Origin: Bolinopsis microptera
Lineage: Eukaryota > Ctenophora > Tentaculata > Lobata > Bolinopsidae
Assembly (NCBI RefSeq): GCF_026151205.1
Contig: NC_087072.1
Coordinates: 13,678,169-13,742,168 of the forward strand
DNA: 64,000 nucleotides
Direction: 5' to 3'
Within the stretch, counting starts at the first letter, position 1; every line of letters starts with the position of its first letter. The position numbers and the translations under genes were made by a program. This document shows positions 12,328 through 22,962 of the stretch, piece by piece. Below the pieces are notes generated by a model, which saw only the letters and a list, made by a program, of their open reading frames with translations, did not search any database and was not told the origin of the DNA.

Positions 12328-12483
12328 ATTCTGCCTGTCAAGTAAAATTAGTCAACAATTGAAAAAATATATTTAGGGGGGGGTCAACCTCATTTTACCT
12401 CATTTTACCTCATCCCAATTTTGCCTTTTTTGGCTGGCCTCGTGAGGTAAAATGAGGTAAATCTCGGCAAAAATTTTAAAGTT

Positions 12484-13951
12484 TTAACAGGTAAAATTCT
12501 CTAAATCGTCAATTTAGTCACGAAGGAGTATGGAAGGAGTTCTAAATGTGTGCTCCTCTAATATAAACAGTAAGAAATGGTTAACTTTAGTCGAGGTCTC
12601 AGGTCTCTACAATGTCGGGAAGTTCCTGCAGGAATTTGCGCATTGCGCTTGAAGCGCAAGATTCACAGCGCCAAAAGCGAAGGTCGTAGAGACATGAGAC
12701 CTTGACTAAAGTTAACCATTTCATACCATTGCTATAAGAGTATGCCACTTTCAGAGTCCTGAACACACTCCCATATCTCTTAATCGTCAATTATATGAAT
12801 TTTACCTGTTAAAATATATCATCTTTTACTGATATCATTTTAGTTTAACACTGTTAGTTTTAAAAAAGAAAATAATACTTCACACCAAACTAACACAGAA
12901 TATAAAAAGGAAGGTTTTCTTGGAGACCTGGATCGAGCATCAAAATAGTGTACATTGCTACTGTCATTGTCAAGACTCAAGAATAAGAGGGTCTAGTTGT
13001 GGGATTATGCTGGATAACAGATATGATAAGTGGTAACATCCTACAAAAGAATGTTAGCTTACTAAGGAATTTTCCTCTTACCGAATCATACAAGAAGTTA
13101 ACTAAGCTCCTCCTGGTCCTAAGCATTATCTTGTTTCAGAGGGAATGAGTGATTTAAAAAGATGAGGCCGAAGAGTTAGTTGTGAAGAAAGCATTTGTAC
13201 TCTGTAATTTCTAAGCTAATTTTTTTCGATATTTTTAGCTATTTACTGATCTTGTCTTGACGTATCAGTAAGAGATCACTGGACCTTGTTCGCGTTAGTT
13301 GTTAGTCATGTTATGCTGATCCAGTTAGTGACGAGCCATGAAGTAATCATTCGACCTCATTTAATACTGATCCTATCAATGACGAGCTATGTCTACCTTA
13401 ATTGGAACTTGCTGACTGCATTGGAAAATGGAGAACAATCGAGAAATGATAATCATAATCAGTGCCAGGATATAATCAAAGTTGAATTTGGAATCCAAGG
13501 AAAACCTTCCTTTTTTATATTATCATATTGTGCGTTAGTTTGGTGTGAAGTATTATGTTGAAAACAAAAATTAACAGTGTTAAACTAAATTGATATCAGT
13601 TAAAGATGATATATTTTAACAGGTAAAATTCATATACATGTAATTGACGATTAAGAGCTGTAGGAGTGTGTTCAGGACTCTGAAAGTGGCATACTCTATA
13701 GCAATGGTAAGAAATGGTTAACTTTAGTCAAGGTCTCATGTCTCTACGACCTTCGCTTTTGGCGCTGTGAATCTTGCGCTTCAGCGCAATGCGCAAATTC
13801 CTGCAGGAACTTCCCGACATTGTAGAGACCTGAAACCTCGACTAAAGTTAACCATTTCCTACTGTTTATATTAGAGGAGCACACATTTAGAACTCCTTCC
13901 ATACTCCTTTGTGACTAAATTGACGATTTAAAGAATTTTACCTGTTAAAAA
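12484..13951. mobile_element. Foldback element with palindromic inverted repeats
   Basis: About 390-bp inverted repeats (12484-12870 and 13566-13951) end in TTAACAGGTAAAATTC. Within each repeat a further palindrome is bounded by GAAATGGTTAACTTTAGTC and its complement (about 12578-12727 and 13707-13858), so each arm can fold on itself. The central 700 bp (12870-13566) has only a 91-codon ORF of no recognisable type. Probably non-autonomous. Confidence 0.75.
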
Positions 13952-14319
13952 TTGGTGAAAAATATGGGCGTGGCCCAAGTCAGTATTATACGAAACCGTA
14001 GAGACACAAAAACATTTTTGGTTGTTCCCGACCCTATAGAGCAACTAATTAGAGGTGATATCTAATTATTTAAACGAAATGTGGTTTTGTGAACCGCCCT
14101 TTATTCTACAGCGAATCATGAACATTGAACATTCTCATTAAACTATATAAAAAATAAGTATAAAGAATAAGGAAAAGGAACGGGAATGAAGCCAATACCA
14201 GAAGTGAAACCCCACCAAAGAATAATTGATCCTTAGGTAGACCTGGTGAAATAAAGTAACTGAACTGTAAGTTTAAGAAAAGACGGAAGGAATAAAGGAG
14301 AGAGGAAATAATGTTATGT

Positions 14320-14418
14320 GAACATCATCAGCAGATGACTTGGCACACCGGTTTCGGGGGTTTAATACCTGTACCGGTTTAATGTGCCAAGACCCCCTAG
14401 CAATCACTCGTCAGTGAT
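14320..14418 (-). ncRNA. Possible hammerhead-ribozyme-like segment 3' of Penelope ORF
   Basis: Just after the Penelope stop on the minus strand are CTGACGA (14414-14408), GAAA (14355-14352), AAGTC, and a second CTGATGA (14331-14325), flanked by pairing segments GTGAAC and GTTCAC. Penelope-like elements are known to carry hammerhead ribozymes. The core order fits, but I could not draw a clean stem III, so this is only a candidate. Confidence 0.25.
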
Positions 14419-17216
14419 CACCTGTTCACGTTAAATGTGATGTCAAGGATGTCGCTGACATCAAGTATACTGTATTTGTATAGAATACTAGGTCGGTCTT
14501 TCAGAAGCTTTCTGAATTTACTCTTCAGGAGTCTGTCATTATAACATCTTGAAAGAAGTGTCCTATAAAGGGTGTTGGTAGAACACAGAAAAGAATCAAG
14601 GTCAGAGATAATGGAAGAGTAACGAAGGACCTGACCGTAAAAAACATTATAACCAACAGAAGAGGAAATATTACTGTTAGGAAAGGTGTACATGACCACA
14701 GGAAAGTTGAAGTCATCAAGTTTGTTGTAAAGCTTGGTGGCGACGTGTCCGGAGTTATTCATCGAGATGTTGATGTCGAGATAGTTTACGGACTTATTGT
14801 CGTCACCACTCCTCTCCATAAGCAGGTCAGGTGGATAAATGGACCTGATTAGGTTAGAGAAATGCAAATAGTTCATGGTGTTGAGGTCGTCGACATATCT
14901 GCAGTTTCTTGAGAGGAGCTTAGCGAGACCGAACTTCTTTTCTTTGATTAGGCGTGTCATGTAGTTGAATTCACACTTCCCTAGCGAAAGATCAGCGAAC
15001 TGGCTACTAGAATTCCCTCCCATGGGAATGCCTTTCGTTTGTCTTAAAATCTGATCCCCAAAACAAACAAAAGTGTTAAACAGAATAAATGTAATAGCTG
15101 TTTTGAGTTTATCAGCAGAAAAACATAAGTATCCGTTATATTCCTTTTTAGAGAAAAAATTGTTGTTCTTATACAGAGAAACACAAATAAATTTATTCGT
15201 ATTACTAAAGAGGAGATCTATTAGCTCGAAAAGCAGTGACTGTACAACCTGAAGGTCTAGATTGGTATACAGAGTGGTAAAGTCGTATACCTGCATATTA
15301 AAAATCTCTAGTCTAGGCAGCCTTTCCAGGAACTGTTTAGAGCTGTTAATGCTCCAGTCGCAGTTAATTCCAGTATTGTTGTAGATAGAGTTGCAGTATT
15401 TGGAAAAGTATTCTTTTAAAACTTTTAAAGCTTTGTTGACTACAACTGATATCTGCTTAGTGGTACATTTACTGGCCCCAGCTATAAATCTAGACTTATA
15501 AGGATTCTTGTGAAGTTTAGGAATCCAAAAGATTCTCGGTAGACAAAGGTTGTCCTCAGAAACACGAATATTAAAGTTATCTTTAATGAAGTTCACATGT
15601 TCCTGAATAATATCATCCTCTACAGAGTTAACCGGATGATAAGTAGAATTGCCACGACACTCTAGAGAAGTGAGATCGTAGCCAAGTTCGTTGAGAAGGG
15701 TTAAAAGATAAAACTTCTTGCAGACAAAAACATAATTATTTGAAGCTTTATCTACGGAGCAAATAATAAAAGAAGAAGAAAGACTGTCGAGATAAGATTT
15801 AACATCATCCCTTTGTAGAATGGAATTGTAGGGAGTGAAGTTATTAGGGGAGGAGGAGAGGAAGTTAAGGCGATTGGTGAAGATCCGGGAGACCTCATCT
15901 TTCCAATCCTGGAATTCCAAACATGAAAGTCCATGTTTCCTAGCCATACGGGTGGCGAAGTTGGCTGAACACTCGTTGAGGCTCTCCAAGATTTGCTCAG
16001 GAGGAACAGACACAGGTTCCCTAAATTTGGTACCGTAACTCATGATGCCTCTTAAATCCTCGTGCTCAATGAAAGCAAGGTCACCGGTGATGATGTGGCC
16101 TCGAGGCTGATAGCAATAAGGGTTACTGGAACAGGGGCAATCACCTTCCAGGATGGAGGAAATAGTAGTATTATCAAGTGATTTAAGGAATCTATTATAA
16201 TTAAAAAGCTTACGCCCGACAGGAATATCGTACTTATAGTAAACTTTTAAGGGAAGGAAAGGCGTAAGGTTTGGAGGGAGAAGAGTCAAGATCCTAGAGT
16301 CACGAATGACTGATTCTATTCGGAGTTTATCAAATATTTTAGAACAATAGTGAAAAGTGATAAACTCGCTATTAACAGAGGTGATATTAGGAGAAGAAGA
16401 GCTGTCTTGGCCAGTAAAAGATTGTATAACAAGGAAAATGGCTCCAGATTTGCAGAGGGAATGAGAGCTAAGTTGCTTGAGCTCGCCTTTTTGAAGGCTA
16501 CTTATATCTTTATAAAAGCTGTATTTGCTTTCAGACATTTTTCTTTTTAAACTTTCATATTTATTGTCAATCTCTCTTAAAGTGAGAGTCCTTTTGTATA
16601 TTCTATCTTCATGGCTTTTGTTTTTCTTTTTTCTGCCATGTCCTCTTTTATATCTTTTTATTTTACTTTTAAAATAAATATCGTTAAAGTTGCTTTTAGA
16701 AATATTACCAGAACCTTTTATGTTGTCATTGAGACCTAGAGGGTGAGCAGTGCTCAGGAGATTAATCCAAAGAAGTTCCCTGTCAGCTAAGGCCAGACGA
16801 GGGTCTTCAGTAGAGGAAGGGTCAATAAAATCAATAATTTGAATGGAGGCGTCATGAAAATTATGACCGGGAGTATTAAAGTGGTCATGGACAAAGGAGG
16901 ATTTGCCGGCTTTAACCGAAGCACGGTGTCCATTCATGCGTTCATTAAGGCGCTGTTCTGTGAGCCCAACATATTGAATACCACAAGAACAAGTGAGGAG
17001 ATAGATAATAGAAGAAGATTTACAAGAAAAGGATTCAGAGTGAGTTAACATGAAAGAATTATTAGTAACGTAACTGGTGAAAATATTACTTGACCTGAAT
17101 GGTTTACAGGTGAGACATCTTGACTTATTACACGGTGTAATATCAGGGGAAATAATACTGTTGGGATGAATCCAAGTGTTGGATGTGATGTTATATATTT
17201 TATTTCCTTTCTTAAG
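14418..17216 (-). CDS. Penelope-like retroelement protein: N-terminal GIY-YIG nuclease plus reverse transcriptase
   Basis: An ORF of 877 codons from the first ATG (17051). The same frame is open upstream to a stop at 17217-17219 and there encodes PCNKSRCLTCKPF, the Cys zinc knuckle that precedes the nuclease in these elements. Counting from the ATG, the GIY-YIG core is IIYLLTCSCGIQYVGLTEQR (about 15-34), with R/H-rich residues after. The RT follows: motif A YDFTTLYTNLD (D590), motif B KGIPMGGNSSSQFAD (G674), motif C YVDD (719-722) and a downstream NYLDINI motif. The nuclease is N-terminal, opposite to canonical Penelope, which matches the permuted Naiad/Chlamys clade. The frame is intact but no upstream start is visible, so the 5' end may be truncated. 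Nested in the 12376-18198 repeat. Confidence 0.88.
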   Translation of the reverse strand, partial: LKKGNKIYNITSNTWIHPNSIISPDITPCNKSRCLTCKPFRSSNIFTSYVTNNSFMLTHSESFSCKSSSIIYLLTCSCGIQYVGLTEQRLNERMNGHRASVKAGKSSFVHDHFNTPGHNFHDASIQIIDFIDPSSTEDPRLALADRELLWINLLSTAHPLGLNDNIKGSGNISKSNFNDIYFKSKIKRYKRGHGRKKKNKSHEDRIYKRTLTLREIDNKYESLKRKMSESKYSFYKDISSLQKGELKQLSSHSLCKSGAIFLVIQSFTGQDSSSSPNITSVNSEFITFHYCSKIFDKLRIESVIRDSRILTLLPPNLTPFLPLKVYYKYDIPVGRKLFNYNRFLKSLDNTTISSILEGDCPCSSNPYCYQPRGHIITGDLAFIEHEDLRGIMSYGTKFREPVSVPPEQILESLNECSANFATRMARKHGLSCLEFQDWKDEVSRIFTNRLNFLSSSPNNFTPYNSILQRDDVKSYLDSLSSSFIICSVDKASNNYVFVCKKFYLLTLLNELGYDLTSLECRGNSTYHPVNSVEDDIIQEHVNFIKDNFNIRVSEDNLCLPRIFWIPKLHKNPYKSRFIAGASKCTTKQISVVVNKALKVLKEYFSKYCNSIYNNTGINCDWSINSSKQFLERLPRLEIFNMQVYDFTTLYTNLDLQVVQSLLFELIDLLFSNTNKFICVSLYKNNNFFSKKEYNGYLCFSADKLKTAITFILFNTFVCFGDQILRQTKGIPMGGNSSSQFADLSLGKCEFNYMTRLIKEKKFGLAKLLSRNCRYVDDLNTMNYLHFSNLIRSIYPPDLLMERSGDDNKSVNYLDINISMNNSGHVATKLYNKLDDFNFPVVMYTFPNSNISSSVGYNVFYGQVLRYSSIISDLDSFLCSTNTLYRTLLSRCYNDRLLKSKFRKLLKDRPSILYKYSILDVSDILDITFNVNR

Positions 17217-18198
17217 TCAAGAATTTACAGGACAAACTTAACAGCCGACTCCAACTGAAAAAGCCCTGGGAACCATCACCAACCAGATGCCTTGGGGCTG
17301 CCAAGGTTAAGCGGGCGTTAGGTGACATGAACTAATGTTCTCCCACTGTCACAGTGCAGCCAAGCAGAGTGCTGTTGTTCCAAGAACACTCTTTATAACC
17401 GGATCACACACTGCCGCTGCTTCTCGTACCGTAGCTAGGGCGGGCAGCTCACGCCCCTGTTTGGTCTAAGGAACAGAAAACATGAAGGGAAACACTCCTG
17501 AAGAACTGTGCAAAAGGGGGTAATAATATCATAAAAAGGGCCAACTACATAAGAACTTAGAATTGTATGAAGTATGAGTTTATATGAGTAATTTATTATA
17601 AAATTACCTTTCACTATCCAATTTCGACATGCAAATTCATGTAGATATCCAATCCAGTTCCATGCACAACTGTTGTTTACATTTGGTCTAGTTAGACACA
17701 ATTTGTTTCAGAGTGACTCGATAATCGCAATATCAAATTAAGATATTATTTAAATGGTCCATGTCATGCAATGCGGAAATATCCCCATAAATTGGCAACT
17801 GCCAAAGTGACACTAAAGTTATTGCTAATTCCTTTACAAAACTTAGTAAGTGCTATTTACAATATCCTAATGGATCATGGAAATTGAAATGTTCAATTTT
17901 CTTTTCATAAATAATAATTATGATGCGAAGTTTTATTTACCCCAAGTTTGGAGAGTAAGTAGGTTAAACTGGGAATGCCCCTTCCCAGGGACCACATCAC
18001 CCCTAATAAAACATTAAATATCATGGGAGACCATGCACAGCCTCGAATTATAGTATAATGACTTCGAATAAACCTTTTTTGTCTCTAAAAAAAGGCTTAG
18101 AAAACTAGATTTATTTACCTCATTTTACCTCGTTTTACCTCATCCCAATTTTGCCTTTTTTGGCTGGCCTCGTGAGGTAAAATGAGGTTGACCCCCCC
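17217..18198 (-). other. Upstream part of Penelope-like element and right flank of the 5.8-kb insertion
   Basis: Bases 17220-17470 are less AT-rich and probably belong to the 5' region of the Penelope-like element. The rest is AT-rich with no recognisable ORF. The right inverted terminus of the outer repeat is at the end. Confidence 0.4.
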
Positions 18199-18204
18199 TA
18201 TTTA

Positions 18205-19690
18205 TAATAAAAATATGATGATGATGATGATGATTTACAATCAAATAGCATAACGAAATTCAAAGGCTCCTGTATAGATTGTTTTCTATGTTGGAACTTT
18301 TTTATTAAGATCCTTGCCAAATGATTTTTGTCCTTTTCAATCTTAATCATCTGATCCAAAATTATCTGTAGCACAAGAACTGAAAAAAAAGGAGAAAACA
18401 AAAGCATTATATTACTTCAAAAGGATTATATTAGTGTAATCAGCTAGTCCTCCAGCACAAGAGCTAGAAATTCCATATGGTTCCAAAAGGACAGACTACA
18501 GTAAATTCCCGATTTACCGCAGACTTTGGGGGAAGGGAAACCTGCAGTAAATCGGGGGTTGCAGTAGATCAGGGTTTAGTTTTATGGTCCTAAATAGGTC
18601 AGCAATAAGTGAATAAGGCCTGAAATCCATTATTCATTATTCGACAGAATTGCTGCCTTAGCATTATATTGTAAACCATATTAAGACCTGTAAATATCCA
18701 TATTGTATCAGTATCAGTGGTGTAACGTTGCATCACATATTCTTCTATAGCACATACCACTCCTTCTTAAACCCAATTGTGCCATGTCATATGACATATA
18801 GGAAAATGCTGTCAATCATTGCACAGTAACTGAAGCGTTATACAGGAACATGGTTACATGATTCGAGATGCAGTAATGAGCACATGCTAACAAGCTCACC
18901 TATGATATGTATAATCTGTAAGAAAGATCAAAAGTTAAATTTGTATTCCTTAAATTTGTATTCATACAAGCTTAATTCGAGTCCTGTATCATATTATATG
19001 CATTACATAAGCATTGTCCACCCCATCACATTCACTGAAAATCACTGTACCAGCGCTTTTGTTTCTTTTCGGGCAACAACGAGTGCAAAGTGGCCTGACT
19101 CAAGCATTACAGCATTACCAAGGCGACTGTTAACAAAATATTTTTTGTCAAAATCTTTATTTTTCACTTTAGTTTAAGTTATATTAATATAGTAAATCCA
19201 AATCTTATGATACTGTTATTATAATAATAATAATTCTATACAGTTACATAATTGAAACAATTATGGCCCCTTATTGTGGGCAGAGTATGTGTCTTTATTG
19301 AATTGTCCTGATATAAACTTATCTGAGTGACTGCATTAAAATAATTTAAGGTGAGTTCTCTTAAAACTTTAAGACAATAGGAATAAATACTAGGACCTAA
19401 TAAAATGAAAACAAAATGCAGCCATCTAATTTGTTGTTGAGCTTTCTCTTCTCCTACGGTTGACTAGAGGAACCATCTTTGGCGAGTATTAGGAACTTAG
19501 ACCATTACAAATACCGTGCTGTAAGTTTGCAAGGCATGTGGACTAAGTGGGTCGAGAGTACTCAACTTGAAAGTGGGTGTTGAGAATCCTCAACTATACT
19601 AAAGATAATGATGTTCAGAAGATGAGGCAGTAGAGTGAGTAGTAGAGGCTGAAGAAGAATAAATGTCACAAGAGATGAGCACTATAATAA
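18205..19690. other. Intergenic AT-rich region
   Basis: Contains an (ATG)n-like tract near 18215-18235 and an inverted pair around 'cagtaaattcccgatttac' / 'ctgcagtaaatcggg' (18500-18560) that could be a pogo-like MITE end. I see no supported gene. Confidence 0.4.
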
Positions 19691-19696
19691 TCATCT

Positions 19697-20309
19697 TTAT
19701 GATAGTTCACCAATGGCAATTTGTGCTAGAGAGCGGAAGGCAGTGATGCTGTTATCACTATCATCTCTTAAGATAGACCATGATGGTTGGTCATTAAAGG
19801 AATGGTCCTGCAGGGTTTCCCTGTAAGAGCAGCTGCACAGTGGACAGTAGAAGAGTCTGTGATAATTGGTGTCCAATACCTTACAATTTGGACACTGAGG
19901 GTCACAGTTGTTGGCTACCCTTGCCTGGAAGGCTGCAAAGGTGATGTCATGGCCATGTAGGAGTGACATAACCTTAATATCCGTGTTTCTGCTTGAGTAG
20001 CGAGGAAATAATCGTTTGCTCCTTTCATCAATGTTATCCAGTATCTGACCCTCACTCTGATTTATTCTTGGGTTCAGCAGGAGATGTTTATTCCAAGTAA
20101 ACTCCATGAAGCGGATTATTTCTTCTCTTGAGTAGCTGACAACATCGTTCTGGACACTAGTCAGAAGGTCTATTTTGCTTCTGTTTAGTTCTTTGGACCC
20201 AGTTTTCCACGTTAGAAACTTACGTATCTCGTCAATATGGTGCTGGTATCGGTGGGCCTTTGCCTCCTCTAGCTGCAAGATGAGCCCTTGCATAAATGGG
20301 TCACTTGTA
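19697..20309 (-). pseudogene. C-terminal half of a non-LTR retrotransposon ORF2 (split by the 16-kb element)
   Basis: An ORF of 198 codons ending in a Cys-rich tail (CPNCKVLDTNYHRLFYCPLC) typical of non-LTR ORF2 C termini. Its frame remains open into the TGTA duplication at 20306-20309. It continues exactly the frame that stops being LINE-like at 36523, so it is the downstream part of the same ORF as 36523-37158. Confidence 0.85.
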
Positions 20310-20339
20310 AAGGCCTCCCCCAGCCTCGGATCTTAGGAT

Positions 20340-20785
20340 TAGATTTGCAAACATTCCTGAGACACAGGTGCAAAAGTTAAGACAGCAGAATAATCCTAAG
20401 ACAGCAGAATAATCCTAAGACAAAATTTAAGCAATTCTGAGACAGCAAAAAATCCTGAGATAAAATTTAAGAAATCCTGAGACAGCGAAAAATCCTGAGA
20501 CAAAATTTAAGAAATCCCGAGACAGCGAAAAAACCTGAGACAAAATTTAAGAAATCCCGAGACAGCGAAAAAACCTGAGACAAAATTTAAGAAATCCCGA
20601 GACAGCGAAAAAACCTAAGACAAAATTTAAGAATCCTGAGACGCGCGAAAAAACCTGAGACAAAATTTAAGAAATCCCGAGACAGCGAAAAATCCTGAGA
20701 CAAAATTTAAGAAAACCTGAGACAGCGAAAAATCCTGAGACAAAATTTAAGAAAACCTGAGACAGCGAAAAATTTTTAGATACAA
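20340..20785 (+). repeat. Subterminal 34-bp array (left)
   Basis: About 11-13 degenerate copies of a unit around 'gagacagcgaaaaatcctga' plus 'gacaaaatttaagaaa'. The complement forms the array at 36000-36480. Arrays of this kind next to the termini of a DNA transposon often hold transposase binding sites; that role is inferred. Confidence 0.85.
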
Positions 20786-21011
20786 TTTATACAATAGCCA
20801 CAAGAATATACATGGATATTACATCTTTTAATTTCTTGCAAAGAATATAATAAATACAATATTACTAGGTATAGTAGGAATGTCAATAAGTCAATAGAAT
20901 TTGTCTGAAACCTCTATGTGCCTGCTAATGAAGTGAGTATCCCAGATCATATCTTTACAGGTAGGACTGTATAATGGGGGCCCGATGTTATAGCGGACAT
21001 CATCTCCCCCC

Positions 21012-21045
<34 letters not shown>

Positions 21046-21589
21046 TTACCCATTCTTACTCCCAGTTCCATAGCGGATATTATGCCAAATTATTGGACGG
21101 AGATCGTCAACTAATATTTCTTCGGATATTTCTCCGGTTTGCAGTTCCATAACCTTATCCGGAGACCATCTACGGTAATTTTGTTGATTCTCACAGAGCA
21201 AAGTGCAAAGAAACTGCCACAAACTGCTACAATCTCCGAGAAATCTACTTATTGAGTTATTGACTAGCTTGCTAAAATTCATCGGCAAATTACCGCTGCT
21301 CGAGTTACCTAGCCAGGCCCATTTCAGTTTTGAGTACTGGAGTCGGTTATCTAGTCAAAGCCTAGCTTTTTTGTAACTTGCAAGTGCTTTTGCGGATTCG
21401 ATTTTCAAATAGTCGTGGATTTCGGCAAATAGTCGTGGATTTCGGCGATATTTTCAGATTATTCTTCAATGTCCTCAAACCTGAGCACTGGGACTACTTA
21501 AATTTTTGCTACTATCTGAATGATTTGCTCAAGCTACTGGCTCGCTAGGTTCAAAGGTTTATTTCCTATTTATCATGAAAAAAAAATTG

Positions 21590-21690
21590 TGCTGGGTAAA
21601 AGTTTATACGGTGTTCACCCAGGTTTGAACTCCCGACCTCGCGCTGAGCTAGCCGATCGCCTGGCCGCTAAGCTACTCCGGTGATGTACT
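21590..21690 (-). repeat. tRNA-derived SINE in left inverted repeat
   Basis: Minus-strand copy of the SINE seen at 35147: A box TAGCTTAGCGG and B box GAGTTCAAACC, spaced as in a tRNA promoter. It lies inside the repeat arm between two MITE-like segments. Confidence 0.7.
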
Positions 21691-21740
21691 CAAGAAATTT
21701 TTGATGTACTTATTTAGTTATTTATTCACCCCTTCTTACC

Positions 21741-22044
21741 CCCAGTTCCATAGCGGATATTATGCCAAATTATTGGACGGAGATCGTCAACTAATATTTA
21801 TTCGAATATTTCTCCGGTTTGCAGTTCCATAACCTTATCCGGAGACCATCTACGGTAATTTTGTTGATTCTCACAGAGCAAAGTGCAAAGAAACTGCCAC
21901 AAACTGCTACAATCTCCGAGAAATTCCCGGAGAGCTTCATCTCCGTATAACTGTATAATACAGTAGACGGAGCCGGAGAATCATCACCGTAGAAATGGAC
22001 CTCCGTCTAATAATTTGGCATAATATCCGCTATGGAACTGGGGG
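21741..22044. mobile_element. About 300-bp MITE inside left inverted repeat
   Basis: Bounded by CCCAGTTCCATAGCGGATAT and its complement (the shared terminal region is about 40 bp, reaching 'ggacggag'). A partial second copy lies at 21058-21246. No coding capacity. Confidence 0.8.
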
Positions 22045-22962
22045 TTAATCTGATTAAAAGCTACAAAAAATTCCAGAAATGAGATGGCTGGTTAACACCT
22101 ACCTTTGGAAAGCTCTGATGAACCTGCCTGTGGAGAAATAAACGCACTTAACTTCACCTCAATTGAGCAATAACTATTTATCGCTTATTACTTCATTTAT
22201 TTTGGATGTACAGTGTGCTTCGTAACTAATTTATTATTACAAAGTTTACTTTCTAATAAGCTAAAACGACAACTAATCTTTCGTTTTACTCCCTACTGTA
22301 CAGGTTTACTCGTCAATCCAGGTATATGAGAATGTGTGAGAATGGTCTTGAAACTCTGAAAAGAGGGAAGCAGTTTTGGGGACGGGGAGATTGAAGCGGG
22401 CGGGCGACTAATGAACCCCCCCCCCCCCCTATTGTAAGCCCCCCGGCTTACAATTGACCCCCCATGCAATTACACTGAGTCAATTGATCTCAGTATAATA
22501 ACATGGGGGTTAATTGTCGGTGGTCAATTGTCGTACTAAGCCTTAGATTGTACCTGCTAATGAGGTGAATATCCCAGATCATAGCTTCACACTTCACAGG
22601 TAGGACTGTATAATGGGGGCCCTGATGTTATAGTGGACATCACTTTCCCCTCCCTTATCTGATTAAAAGATACAAAACAGTCAAGAAATGAGATTGGTTA
22701 AAACCTACCTTTGGAAAGCTCTGATGAACCTGCCCGTGGAGAAATAAACACACTTAACTTCAGCTCAATTGAGCAATAACTGCCTATTTATCGCTTATTA
22801 CTTCATTTATTTTGGATATACAGTGTGCTTCGTAACTAATTATCATTATTATATTATATCAGCGAATGTGAACATCCATTTTAAATTTGTAAGATGCTAT
22901 CTCAATATCATTACTACAGATTATTCCTTTTTTACTAATAACCCCAGCTTCAGCTTAATAGT

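Larger units (their letters stand above)
12376..18198. mobile_element. 5.8-kb repeat-bounded insertion with TATTTA duplication
   Basis: The left end starts with G8 then TCAACCTCATTTTACCTCA. The right end is the inverted copy ending in C7. TATTTA flanks both (12370-12375 and 18199-18204). Inside lie a foldback element and a Penelope-like element. Each end also holds the same roughly 70-bp module in direct orientation ('cccaattttgcc...ggctggcctcgtgagg'; about 12393-12460 and 18115-18190). An alternative reading is therefore a small MITE split by the later insertions. Either way it sits immediately upstream of the GT92 start. Confidence 0.6.
20310..22840 (+). repeat. Left terminal inverted repeat of the giant element
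   Basis: Matches the right repeat (34020-36522) in inverted order through a 34-bp array, a poly-C tract, a partial MITE copy, a SINE, a complete MITE and a 'gaacctgcc(t/c)gtggagaaataaa' segment. An additional partial copy of the last segment lies at the inner end. Confidence 0.88.

Noticed and set aside
15752-17048. Short ORFs on both strands within the Penelope region
   Set aside because: Shadows of the 877-codon frame, without domain signals.
18884-19177. 97-codon ORF
   Set aside because: No recognisable motif, no splice context and AT-rich composition; left as intergenic.
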